From NCBI GenBank assembly GCA_016839385.1, contig JAEOUK010000412.1, positions 1 through 15,412 of the forward strand: DNA of 15,412 bases, given 5' to 3'. Positions 7,487 to 14,014 of this stretch are shown piece after piece (the stretch's first letter is position 1; each line of letters begins with the position of its first letter). The translations under genes and the position numbers were made by a program. The notes beneath the pieces were generated by a model. The model did not search any database and was not told the origin of the DNA. It saw only the letters and a program-made list of their open reading frames with translations. This DNA comes from Promethearchaeota archaeon. GTDB taxonomy: Archaea; Asgardarchaeota; Lokiarchaeia; Sigynarchaeales; MK-D1.

Positions 7487-7523
7487 CTATTCTTCGCTCC
7501 TTTAGTGCTAGAATAAATACTAC

Positions 7524-7533
7524 CTATAAAATT
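7524..7533 (-). promoter_or_regulatory. Possible TATA box for the AAA ATPase gene
   Basis: On the minus strand, AATTTTATAG lies about 38-47 bases before the GTG at 7486, a plausible archaeal TATA position for a transcript with a short leader. The rest of 7487-7628 holds no gene I can support. Confidence 0.3.
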
Positions 7534-7628
7534 TTTCTGTGAATACTTAATTGAACGCTTTGACATAGAAGTTGCTATTTCGAATGAAATTGTGAATGAT
7601 AAAGGCTATGAACTAGAAGAAAAAGTTT

Positions 7629-7799
7629 TCAAACTAAAATAGTTCCGCAATTTTCGCAATATTCAATACGGCGTCTGCATTCTGAACAAGGTAAGATATT
7701 AATTTTACCACACCTACCGCACATTTGCCTTCGTGCTGAGTTTTTTTCACATTTTGGGCATAATTCTTTACGATACTCATACATTTGGCATAACTCACA
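7629..7799 (-). CDS. Zinc-ribbon segment with five CXXC motifs, in frame after the GINS-like stop
   Basis: Directly after the TAA at 7802-7800, the same frame continues for 56 codons to a TGA at 7631-7629. The peptide has ten cysteines in five pairs: CELC (1-4), CPKC (14-17), CGRC (27-30), CSEC (38-41) and CENC (48-51), the pattern of two linked zinc ribbons plus a half. The first pair begins at the first codon after the stop, so no internal start can include it. The first ATG (7784) loses CELC, its apparent partner for CPKC. The simplest reading is that this is the C-terminal domain of the GINS-like protein, separated by a nonsense codon, an assembly error or a readthrough site. Separate translation from 7784 is the alternative. 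Function is unknown; zinc ribbons commonly contact nucleic acid or protein. Confidence 0.7.
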   Translation of the reverse strand, partial: CELCQMYEYRKELCPKCEKNSARRQMCGRCGKINILPCSECRRRIEYCENCGTILV

Positions 7800-8348
7800 T
7801 TATTTTTGGCGTTTTGAGTCCAATAAATATATTTTCCAATCTTTTACATTATCAGTTAATTTGGAAAGTAAAACTTTCTCTTCTTCTGATAGATTTTGGA
7901 TTACATTTATTGAGGCATTTACTTGACTAAGCGACAATATTTTTCGTTGCCGGATCGCAATCAGATCTTGTGTATTGGAAAATAAATCACGGAATTTACG
8001 TGAATTTTCATCACTTGTGTGAGCTACAATGTCCATCTGTTCATTAATTGCTGTATACATATATGGATCGAGTTTCTTGAAATCTGTAGAATGACTTTCA
8101 CTATTCGCAATTTTTTGGATTTTCTGAACAGTAATCTCATCTTCATTTTCGAATTTTGCTACGCCGTTCTTAACAAAAACTTTAGCTATCCAAAATTCCA
8201 TTTTATAATGGTTTCCTGTAATAAAGGGACCAATAATTTTCCCAAAAATCTCTATACTGTGCTTAAAGCTTTTAATGGCTTTGATTTCTACGATTTTGTT
8301 ACGAAAAATTAGCCGAATTCGGTTAAGTTTCGATGAAATTGAATTCAT
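7800..8348 (-). CDS. GINS-like replication protein (probably Gins23/Psf2-Psf3 type)
   Basis: A 182-residue protein laid out like the archaeal Gins23 or eukaryotic Psf2/Psf3 subunit of the GINS complex, which joins MCM helicase and GAN/Cdc45-like nuclease at replication forks. The small beta-rich B domain comes first (about 18-70), with IFGKIIGPFITG (34-45) and EFWIAKVFVKNGVAKF (51-66), matching the family's 'GPF..G.....P.W.A......G.A' pattern. The helical A domain follows (71-175), with 'RDLFSNTQDLIAIRQRKILSL' type and NLSEEEKVLL (152-161) helices. GINS sequences are very divergent, so this is a fold-level call. It ends at TAA, immediately followed in frame by a five-CXXC segment. The ATG at 8348 has no ribosome site, but a TATA-like box about 30 bases upstream suggests a leaderless or very short-leader transcript. 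Confidence 0.62.
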   Translation of the reverse strand: MNSISSKLNRIRLIFRNKIVEIKAIKSFKHSIEIFGKIIGPFITGNHYKMEFWIAKVFVKNGVAKFENEDEITVQKIQKIANSESHSTDFKKLDPYMYTAINEQMDIVAHTSDENSRKFRDLFSNTQDLIAIRQRKILSLSQVNASINVIQNLSEEEKVLLSKLTDNVKDWKIYLLDSKRQK

Positions 8349-8375
8349 GGATTATCAATGTGTTATATCGATTAT

Positions 8376-8384
8376 CTATAAAGT
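8376..8384 (-). promoter_or_regulatory. TATA-like box for the GINS-like gene
   Basis: ACTTTATAG on the minus strand is centred about 32 bases before the ATG at 8348. With no ribosome site visible, this spacing suggests transcription starts at or just before the start codon. Confidence 0.45.
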
Positions 8385-8408
8385 ATAAGACGTAACATAA
8401 AAAAATAG

Positions 8409-8417
8409 ATATTAAAG
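8409..8417 (+). promoter_or_regulatory. TATA-like box for the HEAT-repeat membrane protein gene
   Basis: ATATTAAAG is centred about 30 bases before the ATG at 8443 and again no ribosome site is seen between them, suggesting a leaderless transcript. The 94-base space thus carries two divergent promoters. Confidence 0.35.
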
Positions 8418-8442
8418 AATTGATAGTCATTTTTTTGTTTGT

Positions 8443-11400
8443 ATGTCATTCTGGGACTTGTTTACTCTACCTTATGGGAACATCTATTCTATTTTACTAA
8501 CGTTTGCGTTCATTATCGCGGCTGCAATTGGTTATATTTTACTTTATCAACAAATACATCTGGTAAAAGCAGAGACTATCTCTATTTGGGATCATCTGAA
8601 ATGTTTGTTATATGGAATTGTTTTCTCCAGTGGGATGACTGTGATCCTAACCACTTTGGTAGCGTTTCGTTTAAATAAAAAACATCCAAGTGTGGATATT
8701 ACTGAACTATCAAGACTGCTCTTATGGCCCTTAACTTTCATAATTTTGCTATTATATGTATTTCCTCTTATAGATTTCTTGTATATGGCTTATTCAGAAA
8801 AATATACTGGTATGACCCCATTTCAAGAGTTTTTTGCAGAGAAAATAATTCATAGATTCAAACAGAAATGGCATCAATATCTAGTTGCTTTAATCTTGTG
8901 GATTGGATTATTTATTTTACCTCCAGCAATTTTATCTTTTACAGGCATTCCTGTCTTTATGTCTATTATGGGGTGGTCATTTATCTATCCAATTGTAATT
9001 ATCGCGTATTTAGGTAATCGTGGATATGTTACAGGGGTTGTAAAAAATACTTATACTCATCATACAATGAAACGATCATTTCATCTTACATTTGATAAAA
9101 GCACCAGGATATTTGGAGTGATATTCCATCGTTTCTTTTCAACTGTCATGTTAATCATCCAAATTGTTATATATGTAGTAATGTTTGTTGTGTTTATTCT
9201 GTTTACAGTTTATTTATTCATAGGGAAGGTTCCACCTGTGAAAGGCACGTCTTTTCAAACTTTTGCATTATCTTTATCCTTTATATTTGGTATAATAGGA
9301 TATTTCACACGATTTTGGAATAAGAAAATAAAATTCCGCTGGATTGATGTTCTGTTATCTGCCTGGCTTATAGCTAGCGTTGGAATTAACGTTATGACTA
9401 ATTTCATGATTTTGCGTATAGATAATGGTCTTGCACAAATTTTTGAAAAATGGAGTGTAACAGAAGTAATTACCGATATTACTGTGATAGATCCAGGTCG
9501 TAACTATGTTCTCTTTATTCCTGTCGCTCTCATTGAGGAAATTATGTTCATTATATTTGTAAACTACTATATTTTCAGTAAAAATAGTAAATTCTTACTT
9601 GAAGCTAAATTAAATCTTATGGAAATGTCTACTTCTAAGTTTAATCCCATCCCGTTGTTCAACTTTGTGCATCACTCTAATGCTCAATTACGTAGAGTGG
9701 CAAAACATGAACTTATCCAAATGTATTCCCGATTACCTGTTCGGAATGATATTAAATTCACACATAAACGGTATATGAACCCTCTTTTTGACTCTTTATC
9801 GGATTCAAATAAATATAATAGAGAAGTTGCTCAGGATATATTAAATCAGACAATCAAGAGTCATCCGGATAAAATTTTACCAAAAATAGTCGAAATTATG
9901 AATTCTGGAAATACTGATGCAATTCTGAATATAGGTCAAGTTCTAAAACTTCATCCTGAATTTATCTCTAAATTGCCTTCTAACAGTATTGTGAAATTAT
10001 TTTCCCATCCAAGTTATCAACTTAAACGATTAGGAGCAGATTTAATATTAACTTTACCAATCCAACCTAGTTCTTTATCTAATGAATCAATTTTGAATGG
10101 AATTTCTAATCCCGATTATGAACTTCAAGGAAAATGTATGGAAATTGCTACCAAATACGGATTATTGAAAGATATCAATATCCTTCTAAACAAAGTAAAA
10201 GGATCCCATTCTCATTTACAGCAAGTAGCAATTCAAAGTTTTGTTGGATTGATTAATAGAGATGACGTCCAACTCACAAATAAGGATATAGATCGTATCA
10301 TTAAGGAGTTAAATAGCGGAAACACCACTACTAGAAATGCTGCGATCTTAAGTATTTCTAAAGTAAAAGATCTTAAACAGTTTAAAATCCCGTTTGAACC
10401 ATTTTTAAGCGGAATTAAAAGTCAAATTCGAAGGGTGCGAGAAGCTTCTGAACATGTGTTGAGACAGCTAATACCAAATCTTAAGAAAAATGATCTTTCT
10501 CAACTATTTAATACGTTTATTACTCTGTCTGAATCCGCTGATGAAGAAACCATCCACCATTTGCTACCGTTACTTGCTGCGAATTGGAAACAATTCCCGC
10601 AAAAAGTAATGTCGATATTGCTGAAATTCTTACAAAGTTCCAGTAACGAAACCCAAAAAGCTGTCGAAAATGCACTCGTAGAAATTGCTAAAGAAGATCC
10701 ACAAATTATTTTAGATAGCTTGATGCCGATTCAGGAAGAGAGAAGTTATCTAACAAAAAGTATTCTTCAAAATACTTTGCACAGAATTGGATCCCAAAAT
10801 CCCGAATCCATCAAATTATTGGAGGACTACGTAAGACAAAGCAACGTTACTGTAAAGAAAAATGCATTAACTGCTATGGAAGATTTATCTAAAGACTATG
10901 CGGAGTATTTTGATCAACATCTATTAATTGAAGAAATTAAAACAGAATCATTTGCTGAAATTCGATTGAAAGTACTAAATGTGTTATCAAACATAATCCA
11001 ATTCAGCTCCAGACTTGAACCTGAAATTGTGACAGATTTACTTCCCTTACTTGATTATGAAGATCGAGATGTTCGAAAACGTTCTTGTGGAATTTTCGAA
11101 GAGATTGCGAAGATAGATTCCTCTCTAATATCAATGGATATTATTCGAAAACTGAGTCGAGATGAGAATCCATCGATACGTGAATCTTCTGCAAAAATTG
11201 CACGTTATTATGTAGATACTCAAAAAGAATCCACAATAGAATTACTTAATAAATTAATTGAAGATGATAAGTGGATAGTTCAATCTGCTGTCATTGATAC
11301 ACTGATGCAAAGTAAATGGGAGTTGGAAGCAGATCTAATAGGAAAAATTATAGGATTGATAGATCAACCCGATGAGTGGTTATCGCGGAAAGTACTGGAA

Positions 11401-11838
11401 TTTATTCAATTCATAGGGAAAAAACAACCAGATCAGATTCCCATTCGCAAAATTCAACAATTATCGTCCCATCCAAATCCTCATATTCGTAGCATGGTTC
11501 TGAAAATAATTGAATTATTGAGTTTTGAAATTGCATGGGAGTTACTATTGAATCTGATGCAAGATGAGGATCCTCAAGTGAGAGATCAAGCGGTGAGAAG
11601 CTTAGTTGTGATCTCCAAAAATATGTCTATTTCCAACTTATATTCTCATACTTTAAAGTATTTTAGCGATGAGACTGATATTATACTGCAACGATCTATA
11701 GCAAATGCACTCCAACGAATTGTGAAGTATGAAAGTGCTGAAATAAAAAACAGGTTGATTGGAATTCTGAAAATTCGGTGCCAGTTAAGCCAAGATCCAA
11801 TATTGTGTCAAATTTGGCATGAATTAGAAAGAAAATGA
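8443..11838 (+). CDS. Large polytopic membrane protein with C-terminal HEAT-repeat solenoid
   Basis: An 1131-residue protein I cannot assign to a named family. The first ~380 residues hold about nine hydrophobic segments (13-35, 53-75, 92-114, 145-165, 171-191, 232-260, 270-290, 299-322, 355-378), with no cleavable signal peptide. From about residue 400 to the end the sequence is a string of paired helices of 35-40 residues with HEAT-type signatures, for example LLPLLDYEDRDVRKRS (866-881), LSRDENPSIRESSAKIA (904-920) and LLNLMQDEDPQVRDQAV (1035-1051), about 17-18 repeats by length. Such solenoids bind proteins, so the likely layout is a membrane anchor or channel-like part with a large scaffold, presumably cytoplasmic. 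No enzyme motif is visible. It starts at ATG 8443, divergent from the GINS-like gene, and stands alone, 50 bases before the isomerase gene. Confidence 0.75.
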   Translation: MSFWDLFTLPYGNIYSILLTFAFIIAAAIGYILLYQQIHLVKAETISIWDHLKCLLYGIVFSSGMTVILTTLVAFRLNKKHPSVDITELSRLLLWPLTFIILLLYVFPLIDFLYMAYSEKYTGMTPFQEFFAEKIIHRFKQKWHQYLVALILWIGLFILPPAILSFTGIPVFMSIMGWSFIYPIVIIAYLGNRGYVTGVVKNTYTHHTMKRSFHLTFDKSTRIFGVIFHRFFSTVMLIIQIVIYVVMFVVFILFTVYLFIGKVPPVKGTSFQTFALSLSFIFGIIGYFTRFWNKKIKFRWIDVLLSAWLIASVGINVMTNFMILRIDNGLAQIFEKWSVTEVITDITVIDPGRNYVLFIPVALIEEIMFIIFVNYYIFSKNSKFLLEAKLNLMEMSTSKFNPIPLFNFVHHSNAQLRRVAKHELIQMYSRLPVRNDIKFTHKRYMNPLFDSLSDSNKYNREVAQDILNQTIKSHPDKILPKIVEIMNSGNTDAILNIGQVLKLHPEFISKLPSNSIVKLFSHPSYQLKRLGADLILTLPIQPSSLSNESILNGISNPDYELQGKCMEIATKYGLLKDINILLNKVKGSHSHLQQVAIQSFVGLINRDDVQLTNKDIDRIIKELNSGNTTTRNAAILSISKVKDLKQFKIPFEPFLSGIKSQIRRVREASEHVLRQLIPNLKKNDLSQLFNTFITLSESADEETIHHLLPLLAANWKQFPQKVMSILLKFLQSSSNETQKAVENALVEIAKEDPQIILDSLMPIQEERSYLTKSILQNTLHRIGSQNPESIKLLEDYVRQSNVTVKKNALTAMEDLSKDYAEYFDQHLLIEEIKTESFAEIRLKVLNVLSNIIQFSSRLEPEIVTDLLPLLDYEDRDVRKRSCGIFEEIAKIDSSLISMDIIRKLSRDENPSIRESSAKIARYYVDTQKESTIELLNKLIEDDKWIVQSAVIDTLMQSKWELEADLIGKIIGLIDQPDEWLSRKVLEFIQFIGKKQPDQIPIRKIQQLSSHPNPHIRSMVLKIIELLSFEIAWELLLNLMQDEDPQVRDQAVRSLVVISKNMSISNLYSHTLKYFSDETDIILQRSIANALQRIVKYESAEIKNRLIGILKIRCQLSQDPILCQIWHELERK

Positions 11839-11887
11839 TAACTTCAAATTTCTCCCTCCTTATTTGAATATATACGAGTTGATTTCA

Positions 11888-12667
11888 ATGAAAATGGTAA
11901 TCGGTGGAAATTGGAAAATGCAATTAGGGATAGAAGAATCCATTCAATCAATAAAAGGATTGATTAATTCTGTCCAAAATTTTGATATATCGGGAATTGA
12001 AGTTTTTGTTGCTCCTTCCTATGTATCGTTGCGTGATGTAGGACTAAGTTTGAAAGGCAGTTCCATTAAATTAGCTGCCCAAAATATGAGTGAATATGAA
12101 TCTGGAGGATACACAGGAGAGATTTCACCAATTTGGTTAAAATCTCTCAGATGTGAATATGTAATCCTCGGACATTCAGAGCGGCGAAGAATTTTTGGAG
12201 AAACTAGTGAGTTAGTGAATAAGAAAATACATCTAGCTTTGAAATATGGATTGAAACCTGTCCTATGTATTGGAGAAACTGCACAAGAACGAGCTACAGG
12301 GAATAAGGAAGAAGTTAACAAGACACAGTTACAAGAATCTCTTAAGAACATTACTACGGAACAAATAAAAAATATAATAATTGCATATGAACCTGTTTGG
12401 GCTATAAATTCGCGCGGATTAAACCCTATAGGAGAGATTATTCCTGCCACGATGGAACAGGCTGAAGAAATGCATATGTTTATCCGAAAATGGTTGGTAA
12501 CTACCTATGGTGTGACAGGAAATGAGATTTGCATTCAATATGGAGGTTCTGTAAAACCCACAAATGCTAAAAATCTCTTGTCTATCCCTGTTGTGAATGG
12601 AGCATTAGTAGGATCTGCTTCTCTCAAACCCGAAGATTTTGTTGAAATAATCAAATCTTCATTATAA
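11888..12667 (+). CDS. tpiA: Triosephosphate isomerase, bacterial-type, with enlarged loop 6
   Basis: A 259-residue enzyme interconverting glyceraldehyde 3-phosphate and dihydroxyacetone phosphate in glycolysis and gluconeogenesis. Catalytic residues are all present: Asn8 and Lys10 in GGNWKM, His96 in ILGHSERR, Glu168 in AYEPVWAI. Phosphate-binding YGGSV (218-222) and GALVGSASL (238-246) also match. Length and motifs (AQNM, TGEIS, CIGET) are those of bacterial/eukaryotic enzymes; typical archaeal ones are near 225 residues and begin with NFK. Loop 6, the lid normally AIGTGKTAT, reads AINSRGLNPIGEIIPAT (172-188), about eight residues longer and without the GTG. The ATG at 11888 is preferred; a TTG at 11864 would add eight residues before the conserved N-terminus. 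It is the first gene of the right-hand plus-strand cluster. Confidence 0.93.
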   Translation: MKMVIGGNWKMQLGIEESIQSIKGLINSVQNFDISGIEVFVAPSYVSLRDVGLSLKGSSIKLAAQNMSEYESGGYTGEISPIWLKSLRCEYVILGHSERRRIFGETSELVNKKIHLALKYGLKPVLCIGETAQERATGNKEEVNKTQLQESLKNITTEQIKNIIIAYEPVWAINSRGLNPIGEIIPATMEQAEEMHMFIRKWLVTTYGVTGNEICIQYGGSVKPTNAKNLLSIPVVNGALVGSASLKPEDFVEIIKSSL

Positions 12668-12680
12668 TTTTTCATTTTTC
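12668..12680 (+). terminator. T-rich tract after the isomerase gene
   Basis: Two runs of five T separated by CA follow the stop directly, without a stem-loop. Such T tracts act as terminators in archaea, and a TATA-like box for the next gene follows at once, so the isomerase may form its own transcript. Confidence 0.35.
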
Positions 12681-12701
12681 CTAAAACCTCATAAAAAGGA
12701 T

Positions 12702-12710
12702 CTTAAAAAT
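12702..12710 (+). promoter_or_regulatory. TATA-like box for the CooT-like gene
   Basis: CTTAAAAAT is centred 26 bases before the ATG at 12732. There is no Shine-Dalgarno site, so a leaderless transcript starting at or near the ATG is likely. Confidence 0.45.
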
Positions 12711-12731
12711 CTTAGATTATTTTTATTATCC

Positions 12732-13046
12732 ATGTGTGAATTTACAGTAAGACGAAAAAACGGGTCAGATATTGAGACTATAGGTGAAGACATCATTTTT
12801 TTTCAGTATGATAATTCGGGAAAAGCACGCTTAGCAGACATCTTGGGGCGTTCCATTGCATTTTCTCCTAATTCTATTGTGTATGAAATCAACATGTTGG
12901 AAAACCGACATGATATTACATTAATTGAATCAGATTTGGTACCCCTTTTCGTACAATTTTTGGACAAAATCAATTCAAATAATCGGGAAGATGCGAAACA
13001 TATCGCTAAACAGTTAATTGAGGGAATTAACAATCAATTGGTGTAA
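12732..13046 (+). CDS. CooT-like nickel-binding protein with C-terminal extension
   Basis: A 104-residue protein. Residues 1-67 resemble the small CooT family: it begins MCEFTV, with Cys2 at the position that binds nickel in Rhodospirillum rubrum CooT, and continues with a beta-rich core including 'ARLADILGRSIAFSPNSIVYEI' type strands and ENRHDITLIES (57-67). CooT helps mature nickel-containing CO dehydrogenase. Here the gene lies two genes upstream of cdhB-cdhC, whose acetyl-CoA synthase A-cluster also needs nickel, which supports a nickel-delivery role. Known CooT proteins are about 65 residues; this one adds about 37 residues of mostly helical sequence (68-104). Cys2 is its only cysteine, so metal binding would need a dimer, as in CooT. 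The ATG at 12732 is fixed by the MC start. The family call is good; the role is inferred. Confidence 0.75.
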   Translation: MCEFTVRRKNGSDIETIGEDIIFFQYDNSGKARLADILGRSIAFSPNSIVYEINMLENRHDITLIESDLVPLFVQFLDKINSNNREDAKHIAKQLIEGINNQLV

Positions 13047-13052
13047 ATAAGA

Positions 13053-13068
13053 GAAAATATATATTTTC
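13053..13068. promoter_or_regulatory. Perfect 16-bp A/T palindrome, possible TATA element
   Basis: GAAAATATATATTTTC is an exact palindrome 7 bases after the CooT-like stop and 42 bases before the GTG at 13110. It could be the TATA element of the TatD-cdhBC genes, as its position allows a start near 13086 and a leader with the GGAAAGG ribosome site, or a binding site. Such A/T palindromes also arise by chance in this A/T-rich DNA. Confidence 0.35.
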
Positions 13069-13109
13069 GCAATTGAATAGGGAAGTATACTAAGGAAAGG
13101 TTTTGAATC

Positions 13110-13925
13110 GTGCCGAAAATTCAGTTTTTCAATAAAGTAGATATTATGCATACTGTGTCTCGAAGTTTTCAGGATTTGCAAACTCTCAGACATTGTGGAG
13201 TTAACGATATTATTTCTACCCTATATTTACCAATAGAAGTGAAAGAACCTGGAACTGCCCGTGATTTGTATGATTGGCTACTCAATGCAGAAGTTAAAAG
13301 GGGGCAATCAGCAGGTGTCAATATCCATCCAGCGTTGGGAATCCATCCCATGATGGTGCCTTCAGACACGAAAGTGTTGGATGGTGCTCTCCAATACCTC
13401 GAATTAGCATTAAAAACCAAAAAAGCAATAGCAGTTGGAGAAACAGGTTTGCACCATGGAACTCCCGAAGAATTTATTTCATTTAAACGACATTTAGAAT
13501 TAGCTAGACAATATAATTTACCCGTGATCATTCATACACCTCGAGAGCAAAAAGCAGAACTCACAAAAGTAATCATGAAAGAACTCCGAAAGCATAAAGT
13601 GGAGCGTGCATTAATTGATCATGCCACAAAAGAAAATATTTCAATAATTCTTCAAGATCCGAGAAGAAATATAAAAATCGGAGTTAGTATCTCCAAATCA
13701 AATCTCTCAAAAAAGGAAGCGATTTTATTATACAAAAATTACAGCTATGAAAATCGATATGTTCTTAATTCAAATTCTGGAAGTGGTCCAGGAGATATAC
13801 TTACTGTGATAAAATCCATTGAAGAATTCGAACAAGCTGGATTTAGTTCTCGAATATTGAAAAAATTATGCTATGAGAATGCGCTAGATATTTTTGGAGG
13901 GATCTTAAGAGAATCATTCTTTTAA
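13110..13925 (+). CDS. TatD-family TIM-barrel protein (COG1099-like) with altered metal ligands
   Basis: A 271-residue protein that follows the archaeal COG1099 TatD pattern along its length: ALGIHP (75-80), AIAVGETGL (106-114, Glu111), PVIIHTPREQK (138-148, His142), LIDHAT (168-173, His171) and VLNSNSGSGPGD (218-229). Two metal-site positions differ from the family. The N-terminal His-x-His appears as Ile-Met-His (12-14), and the last-strand NSD has become NSN (Asn222). The fold is well kept, but the usual two-metal hydrolase site may be lost or changed, so this may be a non-catalytic relative. The start is GTG at 13110 with GGAAAGG nine bases before it; the next ATG (13146) would remove the first strand. 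It lies between the CooT-like gene and cdhB, which hints at a role in CODH/ACS assembly, but that is inference. Confidence 0.8.
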   Translation: MPKIQFFNKVDIMHTVSRSFQDLQTLRHCGVNDIISTLYLPIEVKEPGTARDLYDWLLNAEVKRGQSAGVNIHPALGIHPMMVPSDTKVLDGALQYLELALKTKKAIAVGETGLHHGTPEEFISFKRHLELARQYNLPVIIHTPREQKAELTKVIMKELRKHKVERALIDHATKENISIILQDPRRNIKIGVSISKSNLSKKEAILLYKNYSYENRYVLNSNSGSGPGDILTVIKSIEEFEQAGFSSRILKKLCYENALDIFGGILRESFF

Positions 13926-14014
13926 TTAATTCACCTATTTTTTAGAAAACCAACGCTGAATTTTTTTAAGGTTTTGATAGAACAAGGAGTATAGAATCAA
14001 AGAGGTTTTTTTGA

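Noticed and set aside
7800..7802. Recoding of the in-frame stop as pyrrolysine or selenocysteine
   Set aside because: The codon is TAA, while pyrrolysine uses TAG and selenocysteine TGA. TAG and TGA are also used as ordinary stops throughout the window.
8019..8312. 97-residue plus-strand frame opposite the GINS-like gene
   Set aside because: Low-complexity Phe/Ile/Asn-rich translation; the minus-strand frame shows domain-like patterns instead.
11864..11887. TTG start adding eight residues to triosephosphate isomerase
   Set aside because: The family begins at the GGNWKM strand; the ATG at 11888 fits and the TTG has no ribosome site.
12019..12450. 143-residue minus-strand frame
   Set aside because: It is the mirror of the triosephosphate isomerase gene and has no family features.
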